A stretch of 64,000 bases of DNA from Rhyacophila brunnea (GCA_022495005.1 JAGYXB010000461.1:248001-312000); one strand, 5' to 3'. Positions 20,791-33,435 are shown, counted from the first letter of the stretch. Numbers and translations are program-made. The notes: generated by a model not told the origin, from the letters alone.

Positions 20791-23220
20791 CGGTCGCGAA
20801 TTTTCTTTGAAAAGGTCATGTTTTGCAAAGCGTAAATATTTTGTTGTCCGCTGAAAGTGGACAGTGACAAAATAATGAATTTTGCGACGAATTGTAGATT
20901 ATTTATCTTTTAATAATAATGTAATTTATAATAATAATATAAATATGACAAATTTAAGTCATGACTTACCATTTTTATAACGCTACGATCGTTATTTATA
21001 CACTATATTTCAAATGAAATTGTATATAATGTCATTAGCGATTATATTAATTCGCCATTCATAATTATTCAAGCATAGATTATTTATTGAAATATTTATA
21101 GTAAAATTTACAAATTACAAATTCAAGACGTTCACAATATGATTGTTACAGTAGCATTAGAAAAATAGTATAAAGAGTAAATACTAAAATTATAAGTTTA
21201 TAAAACAACGTCCAACTATTCTAAGTATCCCGATATTGGTAGTATATCTATATTAATATCCGAAACAATTTGGTGGAGCAGAATTATTGCCCTGCCAATT
21301 GGTATCACCAATGTTAGGTTAATTGGGAGAACACACAACAGATGCTTTCAATTTGAAATATAGTTATCAGGAATAGATACACAGGTCTCATTTACACCGC
21401 GTATAAGTCGGAAAAATTACGTGGCTAAAAAGGTTATCTTTTATCTTAATAATAGCGGATAATACTGTGGAATTATTCCTAACGGTACGGTTAAAATGAT
21501 TATTAGTTGTACTGGTAATGTTTGCTAGCATTGAAACAGTTTGCTACAATAGACAAATTAAATACAACTGCGAATCGCTTTTGCCGCACCCATGGTGTCA
21601 CTGTTGAATGATTCTAGTATACTTTATATGGTATACCAGTATCATTATAAATAGATAATAAAGAAAAAAGATCAATTTAAAATCAATCAACCTTTACGTT
21701 GAAATTTAATATAATAAATAACGTTTACTAGGACTGTTTTTTTATGTCCTAGCACAAAACCAATACGGTAGAGGAATAAAAGAAAAAAGCAAAGAAGTTT
21801 CTACCTACATACAAAGTTAAGAACACACTGAGTTTTGACAAATGCTGTAAACAATAATGATCGTAATATGAATTATTTAGTTGTCAACAAGCCTTCTCCA
21901 TAGCACGACTCCACTCCTCTCGGCATTTAAAAACACGTAAGTTACGTGATATCTAAAGACAGCTAGAGAAAATTCTACTACAATTTTTCCATGTTTTCAT
22001 TTTTATTGCAAGCGAATTATTATTACATTGACGATAAAATTGTCTATTTAACAGTTTGCATCGTCGCTCCTACGTACTTACTCGATTAAAATTATTAGTA
22101 AACTTAACTGGCATTTTAATTAATGTCAGTTAAAATAATTTATATAAGAACACGTCATATTTTCATATTGTAGAAATAATAATAAAATATTTTGAATAAT
22201 GAAAAATTTTCCGGCGAGAAAATCTGCACTGCGACTGTACCCAACAAGGAAAAATAAGTTAACACTTATAAAGGTTCAGACCTAACAAAAGATAGAGTGT
22301 TACTTCGGATGGACATAACTACTCAAAATACAATGGTTTGGTTCTGTGTTTTACCATTTTTACTGCCTACTTGCTGCGTTACGACACCGTGGAGCGCTTG
22401 TGTAAGGGGCATAAAAACATTTCCAGTGTTGAATTCAATTGTATCCCTGAACGTGTCACTATGAAAAATATACACTTTAGATTCACTGCGAGCCTCGTTT
22501 TTACCGAAGAAACCTTCGCGTGCCTGATGATTATTTTTATTATTTTCTCAATAAGAAATTGATTTTAAATATAACTTAAAATTAAAAAAATATTAATTAG
22601 TACTAAAAATCAGAACAAATGTATTTGCGTAAATAGTTTCTCATTTTCTCATGGATACGTATTGCCAAACGTCTTTAGTCAAATCACAACCAATAAAAAA
22701 ACTCGGTAAGTATAAACTATGTTTCTATAACGTACCTATATATAAGAAGCAGTAGTATAATAAACAATATAACCACTAAATTTCTTCTGTAAAATAATCT
22801 TTGTTGTTTTAATTGTGTGTCAAATTAATTAAGAGCAACAATTTGCTTTACTATCTAATTTATCATATTATTTATTTGTATAAAAATTTACTCCTAAATT
22901 TCCGAAATTTTAATAAAAATACATGAAAAGCAATGGTTATTTTTAGCGACTCGGGACTTGACCGTGAGAGGTAAAAACAGCATTATTAATCGTCGCGTAT
23001 GAAAAGACGTTCGATGCGCAGATGTGTTGCCATCGTAGCGGTGTTGTGAGGAAAATGTGAAAGATATTACCGACTCGCTACAATAACGTAATAATTAAAT
23101 ACAATATAATGTTCTTGATCGGTGTTCGGTGTCGAGTGTTCGGCATGCTAACCAAATCATTATGAATATTTTAACAATTATGAACAATATTTTGTTTTAT
23201 TACATTTGATATAATGAAGT
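20791..23220. other. Apparently unique AT-rich DNA
   Basis: 2.4 kb without a recognised repeat or gene. The open frame at 22338-22562 has no recognisable domain. Confidence 0.35.
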
Positions 23221-23330
23221 TTTAGTAAAGCGAGAGTTCTGAGTTGGATTCCCGGTGAGGACACAATATTTATGTGTTTTTCTTAAAGCCTGGGTGTTTG
23301 TGATTGTTAAAAATTACGAACACCCACCTT
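23221..23330 (+). repeat. S2 SINE copy, plus strand
   Basis: It runs through GTTCTGAGTTGGATTCCCGG, then TGAGGACACAATATTTATG and AAAGCCTGGGTGTTTGTGATT, the reverse orientation of the copies at 777-992 and 7438-7562. The box A end is not recognisable. Confidence 0.65.
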
Positions 23331-24889
23331 GTACGAAAAAGCAAGGACATTGTTATTAATAATTCTAAAAATGAAAAAAATAAGTTATTTGTATAAAAGA
23401 TTGATAGTGAACACCAGTAATATAACCTGTCAATAATATATAATATATTATATAAGTGTAAAATAAGCTTGAAGATACCTCTATCCAGTAGTAAATAGCT
23501 TTAAGTGGAAAATGATGCCATATATCAGTGACAAAGAGAGACCATTGGATAAAGATAAACAATTAGTAAACAAAAATAAACTATTTACCAGTATTTAACT
23601 ATAAATAATATACATATACCAATGTATATACAAAGTAATGGGTGACCAATTTGTTCGAGTAAACACTCAATGGTAGGATTTTATAAAGTATTTAATGTTT
23701 GTATGATATATAAAGATATCTCTCTCATTTCGCATGTGTGACGTAAGTTATTTTCATATTATATTAATTCTGAGTTGCGATTCCTGAATAATAATTAATT
23801 TCATTTATTTAACAATACGTTAAATCGTTGTTATTTCAATATTTTTAAAGATGTGAGAATAAAATATCAATCAAGATGAATAATAATTGTGGCAATATGG
23901 TCAGGATTTCTGAAGTATTTTTTTAAAGAGTTTTATTTATTATTTCCTATAGTGTGGCGTTAGTTGTTTTCATACATTTCTGGATAAGGATTACTGGACA
24001 ATAATAATATATCGCACATTCGACTTGTGGCGATTATAACAGTATGATGGATAAAATCTTGTAGGTAATATTTTTGTATAAGTCAATGTTAACGTTAAAT
24101 ACCTCTAATGCCTACTCTTCGATACTGAATGCAAGAGAGTCGTGCGATGTCTGTGGGTACAAGACGCAGCAAAAACCCACCGAGCAGCCCATTGCATATT
24201 ACGACTATCTATCACCAATCCGCTAAGCCCTGTCGACAGTTTTTATACATTTACAAGGACCGCGATCCACCCCCTGGCCCCCACATAAAACATAAAGTGA
24301 ACAATATATTATTATTTCATACAGTCGCGGGGGAGGATAAAAGTACCATAGAACAAGGGTACTGTGGAAGACTGGAAAAAATCTAAGCAAAGCATATAAA
24401 CTAACTTACAATGTTAACACTTTCAAGAATGAAGATTTTCTCTGATTCTGAAAATAAATAAGAATGGTAACAACAATAACACATTCATAAATTATCATCC
24501 TTTCGTATGTTATCTTGATTCATTTCTATGGTATGGATGTATAGATGCTAAACCAAAAGATGTCATAGAGAGTTCCTCTAAATTCCTTGGACTGACCGGG
24601 GTGATAATATTGTTGACGTTCTAAAACGAATATGGAAGAACCGTTACGCGTAATAGTTACACCTAAATTGAACGTATTACATTCGGATGTTGATATATTC
24701 CACCTACGTAAGAATGAGTATAGGTGGGCGTTGTTTTATAAATTCTTAAAATAGTAGCTCATTCTTTAGCTCTTCTTAGCTCATGATTTACAATTTTTTT
24801 ACCTTTTACTTTACTTTTCATACTGTTTTTGTGATACTGCATATATTTATTTCTTCTTTGTTTTTAAATGTCATGTTGTGAACGTCTTA
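23331..24889. other. AT-rich DNA, no feature
   Basis: The open frame at 24129-24386 (85 codons) has no recognised domain. No TIRs were seen. Confidence 0.35.
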
Positions 24890-25135
24890 AATTTATAATT
24901 TGCAATGTTCACCGTATGTAAAAAAAAAAAAATAATGTTGAATTTGAAAATTTTACTGTGTACTGTAGTACCGGAAAGAGATGTTCATATAGCATTGAGC
25001 CCAAAAAATGACGCGTTAGACAGTAAAGTTCCAATTTTATTTGATTCAACAAGAATATTCATTAGACGTTGATTGGTATCAAATAACAAAATCAAATCAA
25101 AATCAAATGCCAGTGTTACCTAACCTAACCTAATT
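24890..25135 (+). repeat. Family F repeat end plus short CCTAA run
   Basis: Words ACTGTAGTACCGGAAAGAGATG, CATTGAG and CAACAAGAATATTCATTAGACG follow the family F order. At 25112-25130 the sequence reads TACCTAACCTAACCTAATTT, a short insect-telomere-like run. Such runs also sit inside family G elements. Confidence 0.55.
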
Positions 25136-25540
25136 TACTTAATAATCTACTTTTGAATAATTCGGAATTTTATAAAAATATCTACGAAATGATTGTATTC
25201 TAATTTATATACCTAACCAATTTCTTCTGTCTGTATTTATATTATATTTATATTTCTTTTTGCAGTTATCTGTTTCCGGTACAACAGCTTGAGGTGAGCT
25301 GTGATAAGGTGAAATGTACAATTTAGATGTAACTTTATAAACGGCTTGATGGTGAATATAGCCAACCATGGCAGAAACACGGGTACCGTAAATGGTGCTT
25401 GTCGAGATGCGCTGAACTGCGAATAGCGACGCAAAAGTCTTTCTCAAAGTCGAAGACTGGAAGGTTCAAATTGAGCCATCAACGGAAGAAGAAAGCGTAA
25501 TCAATAGGTACTATACTATATTATTATACAAACATTAAAA
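25136..25540 (-). repeat. Family F fragment, opposite orientation (about 25258-25330)
   Basis: CTTGAGGTGAGCTGTGATAAGG and GAAATGTACAATTTAGATG match the inverted arm of family F. With the preceding F end at 24890 it may be one decayed element with both ends. The open frames at 25205-25447 come from this repeat and are not a gene. Confidence 0.4.
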
Positions 25541-25554
25541 ATTATCACATAAAA

Positions 25555-26110
25555 CTGGCACGCACACAAGAGGGGGGATGGTTTCCAGTCTGGACCCTCT
25601 CCAAAAACGTAAAAAATACAAATCATATAGGTAAATGGTGCTACTTCTTCATATTTTTCATCAGGGGCTCATGACTGAGGATCGTGACCCAGATGATTTG
25701 ACTGAAAAAGCTTACTGAACGAGTTGGCCCCGAGTTGGAACGCGTTTTTTTTTAATATAGGTATGCATCTATCTGGGGCATGCAATATTTGCTTATTCTG
25801 AAGCGACATGATATACGAAACGGCGCCGACGACATAGACAGTCACTAACGATCCTATTAATTATTACCGTTTATTCAATAACCACTTGTGAACTCATTTA
25901 ATCATACCTTATAGATTAGGTGTTTATAGCCAGTCTCAAAGTACGGAGTGTCTGAGTATGCAGAATATACCTGGACACGTGCAAGGGTCGGTAGTAGGCG
26001 GGGTAAATGTGGAAGTCGGTGGGTATCTTGCCGCCTCTTAAATCTATAAAAAAATATTATGGATTTTTTTTTATACGGACCCCCCAAGCTATTTTTTGTG
26101 TGCGCGCCTG
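25555..26110. mobile_element. hAT-type MITE, family N4, copy 1
   Basis: The left terminus CTGGCACGCACACAAGAGGGG and the right terminus GTGTGCGCGCCTG are inverted versions of each other. The target duplication is ACATAAAA (25547-25554) and ACCTAAAA (26111-26118), with one mismatch. The subterminal words TCTGGACCC and CGGACCCCCC are conserved in the copies at 42999-43937 and 60341-60879. No coding capacity. Confidence 0.85.
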
Positions 26111-26118
26111 ACCTAAAA

Positions 26119-27221
26119 GCATGTTATCTAATTTGCATACAGATAGCTTTTATATCCTATCAATTCACAATTGGGTAAACGGTATTCAAAAAGGTAATTT
26201 ATTGCTATGCGAGTATTATTTGTATTCATAGACGCACACAATGTTCACGTACCTATTGAATAAATCCTAAAAGTGATTAATAAACCTCAAATGCTGTGTG
26301 TTTGTTAGTAATAGTATATAGGAAATAGAATTTGATATTCATTACAATTCTTTCCAATCCAAACATCAATTTCACACCAGATGGTTTAATACGAATTTTA
26401 TGCATGACTAGACAAAAATATTATCCTCTGGCTGTTTGTTAGTATTCGTGGGGTAGCGAATAATAGTGAATACACTTTCCGTACAAGCAAATTCACGAAA
26501 GGTAGGCACTGTGGGTGATCTTAATAAATAAATAAACTAATAATTAAAAACGTTTCGAGTCAACCCTTGCATTGTACCTACAGTCATGAAGCATCAAGCA
26601 ATTGATCACGAGGACGAGAATTTGGATTAATTAAACCATTTTTTTTTATTTGCAATTTTATTGCTACACAATAAAATATATTGGTTTCAATAATTTATTA
26701 ACTTCCCTTTACGATTCTGATAAATTCCGTCCGTTTCAGTGATGCCAACTTAGGTTACCGTTCAAGAATGAGAATGTTACAACAGGTAAATGGGAATTAT
26801 TATTTATTTCATAATAATTATTTACTTTTTGTTTTATCTATAAAATAAAAATTTAAAAGGCATTTAGGCTAATTTAATTATAATAATACGAGTATTTCTG
26901 TGCATTTTTATAGCCTAAAAGTTACAATCCTACCTTGATCTCACGCGTTATTTTCATATCCCTTTCTCACAATTGAGCATGTCTCTCTTTGCCACATAAA
27001 CTTTTAAATCTATCTATTTTATTCGTAGTGGAATGCGATGCTCTGTATCTGATATCTATCAAGTATATGCATTTACTCAATAATGGTATCGAGTTTTTTA
27101 AGATAATTTTCAATTTAATAAGATGTTATATTTAGAATTATATATAAAGAAACGCATATTAACTGAAATATTTGGAGTTTAATGAGTTGAGTAACCTAAG
27201 GTGACATTAGAGTAGCGGATG
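26119..27221. other. AT-rich spacer
   Basis: No recognised feature. Confidence 0.35.
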
Positions 27222-27229
27222 GGTTAAAT

Positions 27230-27878
27230 CAATGACATATTAAATGGACAACTCACTTCATACCGGCGCGCACGAAAAATTGTGCATGAAAGTCATTCAT
27301 AGATGTATAGGTAGATGTCACGTGACCATATGACGTATCCATTTACATTATGCGATACAAGCTTCGAGAATTTATAGTAATATAACCTTTATTGTAATGG
27401 CGTATTAGTGTCATGACTCATTGCGTTAGAAACAGATTCTCGGTTACTTACGACTTCTCGGAGATTAGACGCAAGTGAGCCCAGCGCATCACAGGCGACT
27501 GTCCAATGGTTTCGGTCATTCAATTGCATTGAATAAACATTCATCAATATCTTAAAATGGCATTTTATAAATAATAAATAATACTAACACATGGAAAGTG
27601 ATATCCCATCTTTCTTGGAGTGTTTAGTAAATTTTTTTTACAATTTTTAACTAGGAACATTGGCATTTTGTAACACAATAATAACGGTGGAGTCGAAACC
27701 TGACAGTCAGAAATTTTGTATGGGCAGACCCAGCGGTGTCGCCAGACCGCTTGCAAGCAGAATGTTTATTTGAGCGTAGGATACCGATATTAAAATATGA
27801 ATTTCGCCATCCGGCAGACCCGACACAAAGTGAGTGTCATTTTATTTTCTATATGCTTCGTCCATATTAATGTCATTG
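27230..27878 (-). mobile_element. P-element-like non-autonomous transposon, copy 1
   Basis: 649 bp with imperfect terminal repeats: CAATGACATATTAAATGGAC at the plus-strand left end, and CAATGACATTAATATGGAC as the complement of the right end. The target duplication GGTTAAAT is perfect (27222-27229 and 27879-27886). An almost identical element sits inverted at 49523-50167. On the minus strand, from 27666, it encodes the start of a THAP-type zinc finger. An 8-bp duplication, TIRs starting CA and an N-terminal THAP exon fit the P-element superfamily. Only the first exon remains, so it cannot make a transposase. Confidence 0.88.
27565..27666 (-). pseudogene. THAP first-exon remnant in P-like copy 1
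   Basis: From the ATG at 27666 it begins MPMFLVKNC, then a lysine/asparagine stretch, TPRKMGYHFP and a candidate splice donor GTTAGT. THAP fingers start MPxC-x4-C and reach a (S/Y)FHxFP-like block about 15 residues later, as here. The first cysteine is replaced by Phe (TTC for the TGC seen in copy 2). The A run after the second Cys has eight bases, which keeps the frame open. The rest of the THAP domain and the catalytic domain are missing. The open frame extends upstream to 27756, but the THAP-like part starts at 27666. Confidence 0.6.
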
Positions 27879-27886
27879 GGTTAAAT

Positions 27887-29042
27887 ACAAATTTTTCGAA
27901 AGCACCAATCTGTATCATAGTGTTTGCATATACTAAAAGGCGAAATCCGAATCTTGAAAAATAACATTCAAGCATAAAAGTTCAAAACTTAAATTAAAAT
28001 TAAGTACATCAAGTATTTTTTGTATATACAGCGATTAATTTAGTCCAATAGGCAATTGTATGTTAAATATATAAATGTCAAATATGTTAATGTACATTAA
28101 CCTTAACATTTAATTTTTTGTTAACTACCTATTGACATTCATTTAAAAAATTAACGGTTTCGTCCACTTTCCGAGGTCAGACAGTCATTTTTACAATGAG
28201 AACGGGGATACATAATATAAAAACTATTATTAAAAAATACTTGACTACATTCTATTTAATTTTCTACTCCTTCCAGCATTTAAATTCTCACTAATATATG
28301 TAAAATTGGCGTTCTCTATCTCGTTCTAAAAGATAACACAGCCATGAGAGGGGCTGTTAAAAGATAGCATATTTTGACAGTTCAGACGGTTAACTTATTG
28401 TAATAATTAACTGCTGCAATAAATAAAGTAATGAATGTGATATATTTATCATATCTAACTCTTTTTTATGTTAAATGATATGTTAGAATACCCTCGCAGG
28501 AGTGGAATCAAAGTATTATAGGATTGTGTTAAATACAATGTCATTTTACTGAATTTTCAAAAATGACTCACCTTTCATAAAATTGCCAAAAGTAGATGCG
28601 ATTCTTTGCATGTATTGAACACATATCCGTATACAAATTGCGATAGTGTACTTTCCTTAACACAAGCGTACATCTCCTATCACTAGATTTTTGCCTTTAG
28701 GGAGGAAAACAAAAAAAAAAGATCGATGCGAGTTGATATTTTTTGTGACATTTTTGGTAAAATAAAAGAACATCGGCGTTTGTAAACAAAAACCAAACAA
28801 AATAATAATACTGTGATTTGTTGTGTTAACTTATTTGTACATACAGTTGAAATTAAGATTGCTGTTTTTCAAGTTACGCCTTTTTAACTAGGTGATAATT
28901 CAACAGTCCTTCAGTATTTTTTACAAGATAATAAACGATTTTAAACAATTCTCAACGAATTTTTTTCTGCAGCAGCCTTAATACATGAATATACATCTTT
29001 CATAATATGTTGATTTGTGAACTAAGTGCATCTATATATTAT
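27887..29042. other. AT-rich spacer
   Basis: No recognised feature. Confidence 0.35.
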
Positions 29043-29420
29043 CAGTAGCGGGAGGTGGAGGTAGGCTGTTAAGATTCGTTATAAATAGTGCATACTAAAC
29101 TCTGCCAGTCAAACTTATCTGTTATAATTGAACTAAGAATACATCTTGCAGACGGTGCTGGTTAAATTTTAAAATTCAATTACACCCTGCCTAAACCAAA
29201 CCACAATCGTTTAAATATGGTATTGGCGATCCGACAAACTTGTTAAGTTATACTTATTTTTTAACGTTGAATTAAGAATACCTACATTATTACAAAAAAT
29301 TATGTTGGTTAATTTTTTTTAAATGCATTAAGCCCTGCCTAAGCCAAGCCGTAATCGATAAAACATATTATTATATCTATAAAATATCTAAAACTATGTA
29401 TGGTTTAATAGAATAATTTT
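29043..29420 (+). mobile_element. M-family hAT MITE, left part only
   Basis: It starts CAGTAGCGGGAGGTGGAGG and continues with GTAGGCTGTTAAGATTCG, ATAAATAGTGCATACTAAAC and AACTAAGAATACATCTTGCAGACGG in the order of the complete M elements. No right terminus or target duplication was found, so the right end is lost or too diverged. Confidence 0.65.
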
Positions 29421-29505
29421 ACATAAGTACATAATTTTGAAAACACTTGTGAAAAAATGTATTATAACCAATAGAGAAAAATATTTTTGAAAAAAGTAAC
29501 ACAAC

Positions 29506-29582
29506 CCACAGGAATCGAACCTGCATCTCTCCAGGTATCGCGCCCGCTATTATGCGAAAGCTGTTATACTAATTACGACAAA
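29506..29582 (-). repeat. tRNA-like SINE head, minus strand
   Basis: The complement has a perfect box B (GCAGGTTCGATTCCTGT, forming a 5-bp T-stem) and a weaker box A (AATTAGTATAACAGC). The acceptor arms do not pair, so it is tRNA-derived rather than a working tRNA gene. It is not clearly S1 or S2. Confidence 0.5.
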
Positions 29583-29698
29583 ATTTAACTATTGCCTACT
29601 AATACTCTCTAAAGCGCTTCCCAAATTGACCTACGATTGGCAATCCACTTTTGTATTTTAAATCAAAGTAGGCACCTACATATTACTTTAATTACTAG

Positions 29699-30153
29699 CA
29701 GTGACGTCCCGTGGGGGTAGGCAGATTGAGCGTCGCTTGGGGGCGGCAGTTACTCGAAGGGCGGCAACTCAAGGAGAATCCTTTGGTATATTCTACTATG
29801 TAGAAATAGCTAAAATTATTTCCTTAACATGTTGTACAATAATATCATAGTATCTACAAAATGGTATGAAAATAATAAATCTTTGTATTGCTTAAAGACA
29901 TAAACCAAATAGAACCTTAGATTTCTTGTGATTTTTATAAATATTTAACGTAATTACCATATTTATTCGCTGTTTATAACTAAATTTAATTTTGTATATT
30001 TTAGTGGTAGGTATATATTTTGTTAGTAATGTATCCATACAACACATTTCTTAGATATTGGAATCATGAAAGGATGATAAAAAATACTGTATACAAAATG
30101 GGGCGGCATTTTGGTGTTGCCTAGGGGCGATATTTTGTCTAGGGACGTCACTG
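29699..30153. mobile_element. hAT-type MITE, family N2, copy 2
   Basis: 455 bp from CAGTGACGTCCC to GGGACGTCACTG, flanked by a perfect 8-bp duplication ATTACTAG (29691-29698 and 30154-30161). It is inverted relative to the copy at 2907-3460, sharing GGGGGTAGGCAGATTGAGCG and AATGGGGCGGCATTTTGG. It is non-coding. The perfect duplication suggests a younger insertion than copy 1. Confidence 0.9.
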
Positions 30154-30290
30154 ATTACTAGCCGACGTCACGGATTCCTCCAAGATATTTTTGTGTTGTA
30201 ACTTACTTGAACTTGATAATAATTTAATAAACTATTTTTTTAATTTCTTTTATTTTGTTAACTGTAAATTCATTGTGGAACTGCATTGTA

Positions 30291-30777
30291 TTGTTGTTTT
30301 TATTTAATAAAACGCATTTTTTTTATAGTACTTATTCCACTTTAATTTAATATATTAGGACCGGTTTCGTCCGCCTCAGTGGGACATTTTCAACTGAATA
30401 CATTTTTTTTAAAACAATATTTATCAAACAAAATTCAAAGCAATAGAAATAATATAAGATTGTTTCATATTTTGTGGTTTGTTAATATTTTAAATAATTT
30501 GTTTAATGCCCCTGACGTAGTATGAAATATTAATGTCCAACCTCATTAGTTTTAAATTAGTCTGTTATTGGGAAGGTATTATTGGACGGATAATTATTAT
30601 GTACCTATTGTTATATTATTTCTATCGCTTTGAATTTTGTTTGATAACTATTGTTTTAAAAAAAATGTATTCAGTTGAAAATGTCCCACTGAGGCGGACG
30701 AAACCGGTCCTAATATATTAAATTAAAGTGGAATAAGTACTATAAAAAAATTGCGTTTTATTAAATAAAAACAACAA
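30291..30777. mobile_element. Large hairpin MITE, about 166-bp arms
   Basis: The left arm (30291-30456) and right arm (30612-30777) are near-perfect inverted copies. Words such as ACCGGTTTCGTCCGCCTCAG and GACATTTTCAACTGAATAC are seen in both. The loop is about 155 bases. No target duplication was certain. Transcribed, it would give a long double-stranded RNA hairpin. The open frame at 30533-30721 crosses the right arm and is not a gene. Confidence 0.8.
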
Positions 30778-32063
30778 CACTATTTTTTTATTCAACGAAT
30801 AATAACAAGAGAAGAAGAACAGGATCAGCTGCAGATTAGTCTGGAGGAACACTCATATTAATACTTGTAGGCCGAGGACTTCTAAATATAAAAATGATAT
30901 AAAATAAATAAAAATATTTACTTAATTAAATCTTAATGTTGTATTGATTACATTTTTATCTCTATCCGACCTGTGTAATATTCGATAATAGGATAAATAA
31001 ATTTTCATATGAACGCCTTTTAAAAATGTTTTATATACGTAATATTAATACTATCGACCGAAGGTGCTTAATAGAATATGAATTTAAATTATAATTCACC
31101 TACGGTGTTAAAGTTTTTACTTATTTAATTGAATTAATTTGTTATATAAGTTAGAATTAATTGTATTTGATGTCAGTGTGTATTTACCTTTTGGTGAGTG
31201 CACATAGTTCCTGAAGATTCCGAAAGGCGAAACCCGGGTCACAGAAAACCACTCAAATATAATAGTACAAAACTTAAATCAATTAGAATTTGTTTTATAT
31301 ACATTAATTTTATTATGATTCACTACAAAATAATAAAACAAAAATCTTAGCCAATAAGCGGTAATATTGACTTGTTTACTATGTAAGAACATGTTCAAGT
31401 AAATATTGCAATATTCGTGACTCGTATTTAACAAAACGATAATCACTATTTTCCGTGTCCTGAGCTAAATCAAAGTTATCATGTTCGTATTCTGATAATA
31501 ATTAAAATACAACCCTGGCGGTCGTTAGTACCTTGGTACAACAGGGGTAGTGTCGTTGACATGCTAATTACACGATCACTAGTTGTTCCTGGAGTGTTTA
31601 ATCACATCGCTAGGATTCTGTTGAAACCTACGTACAAAATGATAACATTACTCACACGAATCATCATAATATTATCATTCGGAATAATCTTTATGATGTG
31701 AAAGCTGTGAACGTAGAAGCATAATATATTATTTTTCGTTGAAATCATCAAATGCTTTCTTCTCTTACTTCTTTCAAAAATAAATTTCTCCAAAGCTTAC
31801 TATTCATATTGATCTAATAATTTCATTGTTAATTGATTTTTTTCTTATATAACCTGTGTATTTTTTTTCATTCTCTCCAACTAATTAACTGTTTTTTTTG
31901 GTTTCTCCCTTGTGTACCTATGCGATTCATAATAATTGTATTTACTGTTTGATTTAATTATGGCTTCTGTGTCCGCCTGTTATTGGGAAGATTAATCAGT
32001 CATTTATTTAATATCTTATATGTTTATCAATATTGTATAGGTATGTACACATGTATCTGTATC
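30778..32063. other. AT-rich spacer
   Basis: No recognised feature. The minus-strand frame at 31602-31793 looks random. Confidence 0.35.
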
Positions 32064-32071
32064 ATACATAT

Positions 32072-32600
32072 CAGTGGCGAATGGTGAAGGTAGGTCTGTT
32101 AAGATCAGACATAGATGGTGCACACTAAACTTATTTGTTTTAATTGAACTAAGCCTACAGTGTGTAGTTAGATAGTGTTTATTAATTTTTTAAATTTACT
32201 TAAACCCTGCCTAATCTAAGCCATAGTAGATAATAGTCAAAATGTATTCATTTATCTATAAAATATTTGAAATCATGTCATTAAACCATACATAATTTTA
32301 GATATTTTATAGATATAAGAATATTTTTTGTCGATTATGATAGTTTACCATCACCATCTTGTAATACGTATTCTAAATTCAAGGAAAACAAATAAGTATG
32401 ACTGAAAGAGTGTTCCTTATTTTTGTCGGATCGCTTATAGCATACCTAAACTATTATGGTTTGGCTTAGGCAGGGTTTATTTGAATTTTAAAAACTAACC
32501 AGTACCATCTGAAAATATTGTATTCTTAGTATTACTGATAAAGTTTGGAGTGCACTATTTATTTCGAATCATAACAGCCTACCTCCACCCCTCGCCAATG
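32072..32600. mobile_element. Non-autonomous hAT (M family), copy 3
   Basis: It begins CAGTGGCGAATGGTGAAGG and ends CTACCTCCACCCCTCGCCAATG, with long inverted arms like those of the copy at 44604-45232. The flanks ATACATAT (32064-32071) and GTACCTAT (32601-32608) agree at six of eight bases, an eroded duplication. Confidence 0.8.
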
Positions 32601-32872
32601 GTACCTATACAATATTGTGTACGTTTGAGTGGCGCACGCCGCTCACGCCCCGCCGAACGCTGTCCACTTAGATGTAAAAAGAGATTGCATGCTACGTTTT
32701 CATCTCAGCATTTATCATGGTGTGTTTAATTATGAATCGATCACAACACGTGAAATGTCGATCTAATGAGTCATTTACACCAAAAGTTTATGATGGTATT
32801 AACAGTAAGTACCTACAATAAGTATTTGATTCTCTAAATGTGTGTTATTTTTATACGTAGATGCGCATTCAA

Positions 32873-33226
32873 TTATTTACAGATGTTTGAAATAGGCATA
32901 TTCGAGTGTAATGGCGCCTCCCTTACAAACGTGACTTTTTCGTTTACAAATTGATGATATTCCTCGGCGGTGCTATACGTTACACGAGAAGTGACGTCAA
33001 ATTGACAAAAGAAACGCCACAAAACGCCGTAAAACGCGACGCGGAAATCGCTCGAATAAAAATATAAATAGACCGAAGGAATACAAAAAACATTTGCGCC
33101 TAGAAAGAGCTCCCAATTTAATTGCTTCCCGATGCTTTTCTCCACATTCGTAAACAGTGATGTCCCGATTTGATCCAGAACCGGCTCCATTAAACTGTTT
33201 GACGAACTAGTTGCAGCATTGCACAC
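32873..33226 (-). CDS. Unassigned open frame, 117 codons
   Basis: This is one of the longest non-transposon frames in the window. It has a mixed composition and a hydrophobic stretch around residues 41-75 (GANVFCIPSVYLYFY, then VAFYGVLWRFF). I do not recognise a family. Upstream and downstream show no clear splice or polyadenylation signals. A GC-richer strip (32630-32670) lies beyond its 3' end. It could be an exon, a repeat-derived frame or chance. Coding status is doubtful. Confidence 0.2.
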   Translation of the reverse strand: MCNAATSSSNSLMEPVLDQIGTSLFTNVEKSIGKQLNWELFLGANVFCIPSVYLYFYSSDFRVAFYGVLWRFFCQFDVTSRVTYSTAEEYHQFVNEKVTFVREAPLHSNMPISNICK

Positions 33227-33269
33227 AATATTGCATTTATATTAACTTAGAACAAAGTTCACGGTTGTT

Positions 33270-33435
33270 TTTACTAGGCTCATAAGAAAGAATTTGTAGA
33301 AGTCAGTCTACGTGAAACCTAATTTTCGAATTCATGAATTCAAGAATGAAAACCCTAACATAACAAATAATCTAGTATATCAGCTATTTTCAAAATTTGT
33401 TTGCCGCTGGCTTCCCTTAAACCGGCATGAATCAA
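33270..33435 (-). repeat. Family G element fragment
   Basis: It contains CCCTAACATAACAAATAATC, the inverted TATCAGCTATTTTCAAAAT block and GCCGCTGGCTTCCCTTAAACC, the end typical of family G (compare 42264-42443). The upstream part (AATTCATGAATTCAAGAATG) is also seen in the family F element at 53686-54064. Confidence 0.6.

Noticed and set aside
25205..25447. Two overlapping minus-strand frames
   Set aside because: They contain a family F repeat arm and differ in frame. No protein family fits.
30533..30721. 62-codon plus-strand frame
   Set aside because: It runs through the loop and right arm of a hairpin MITE.
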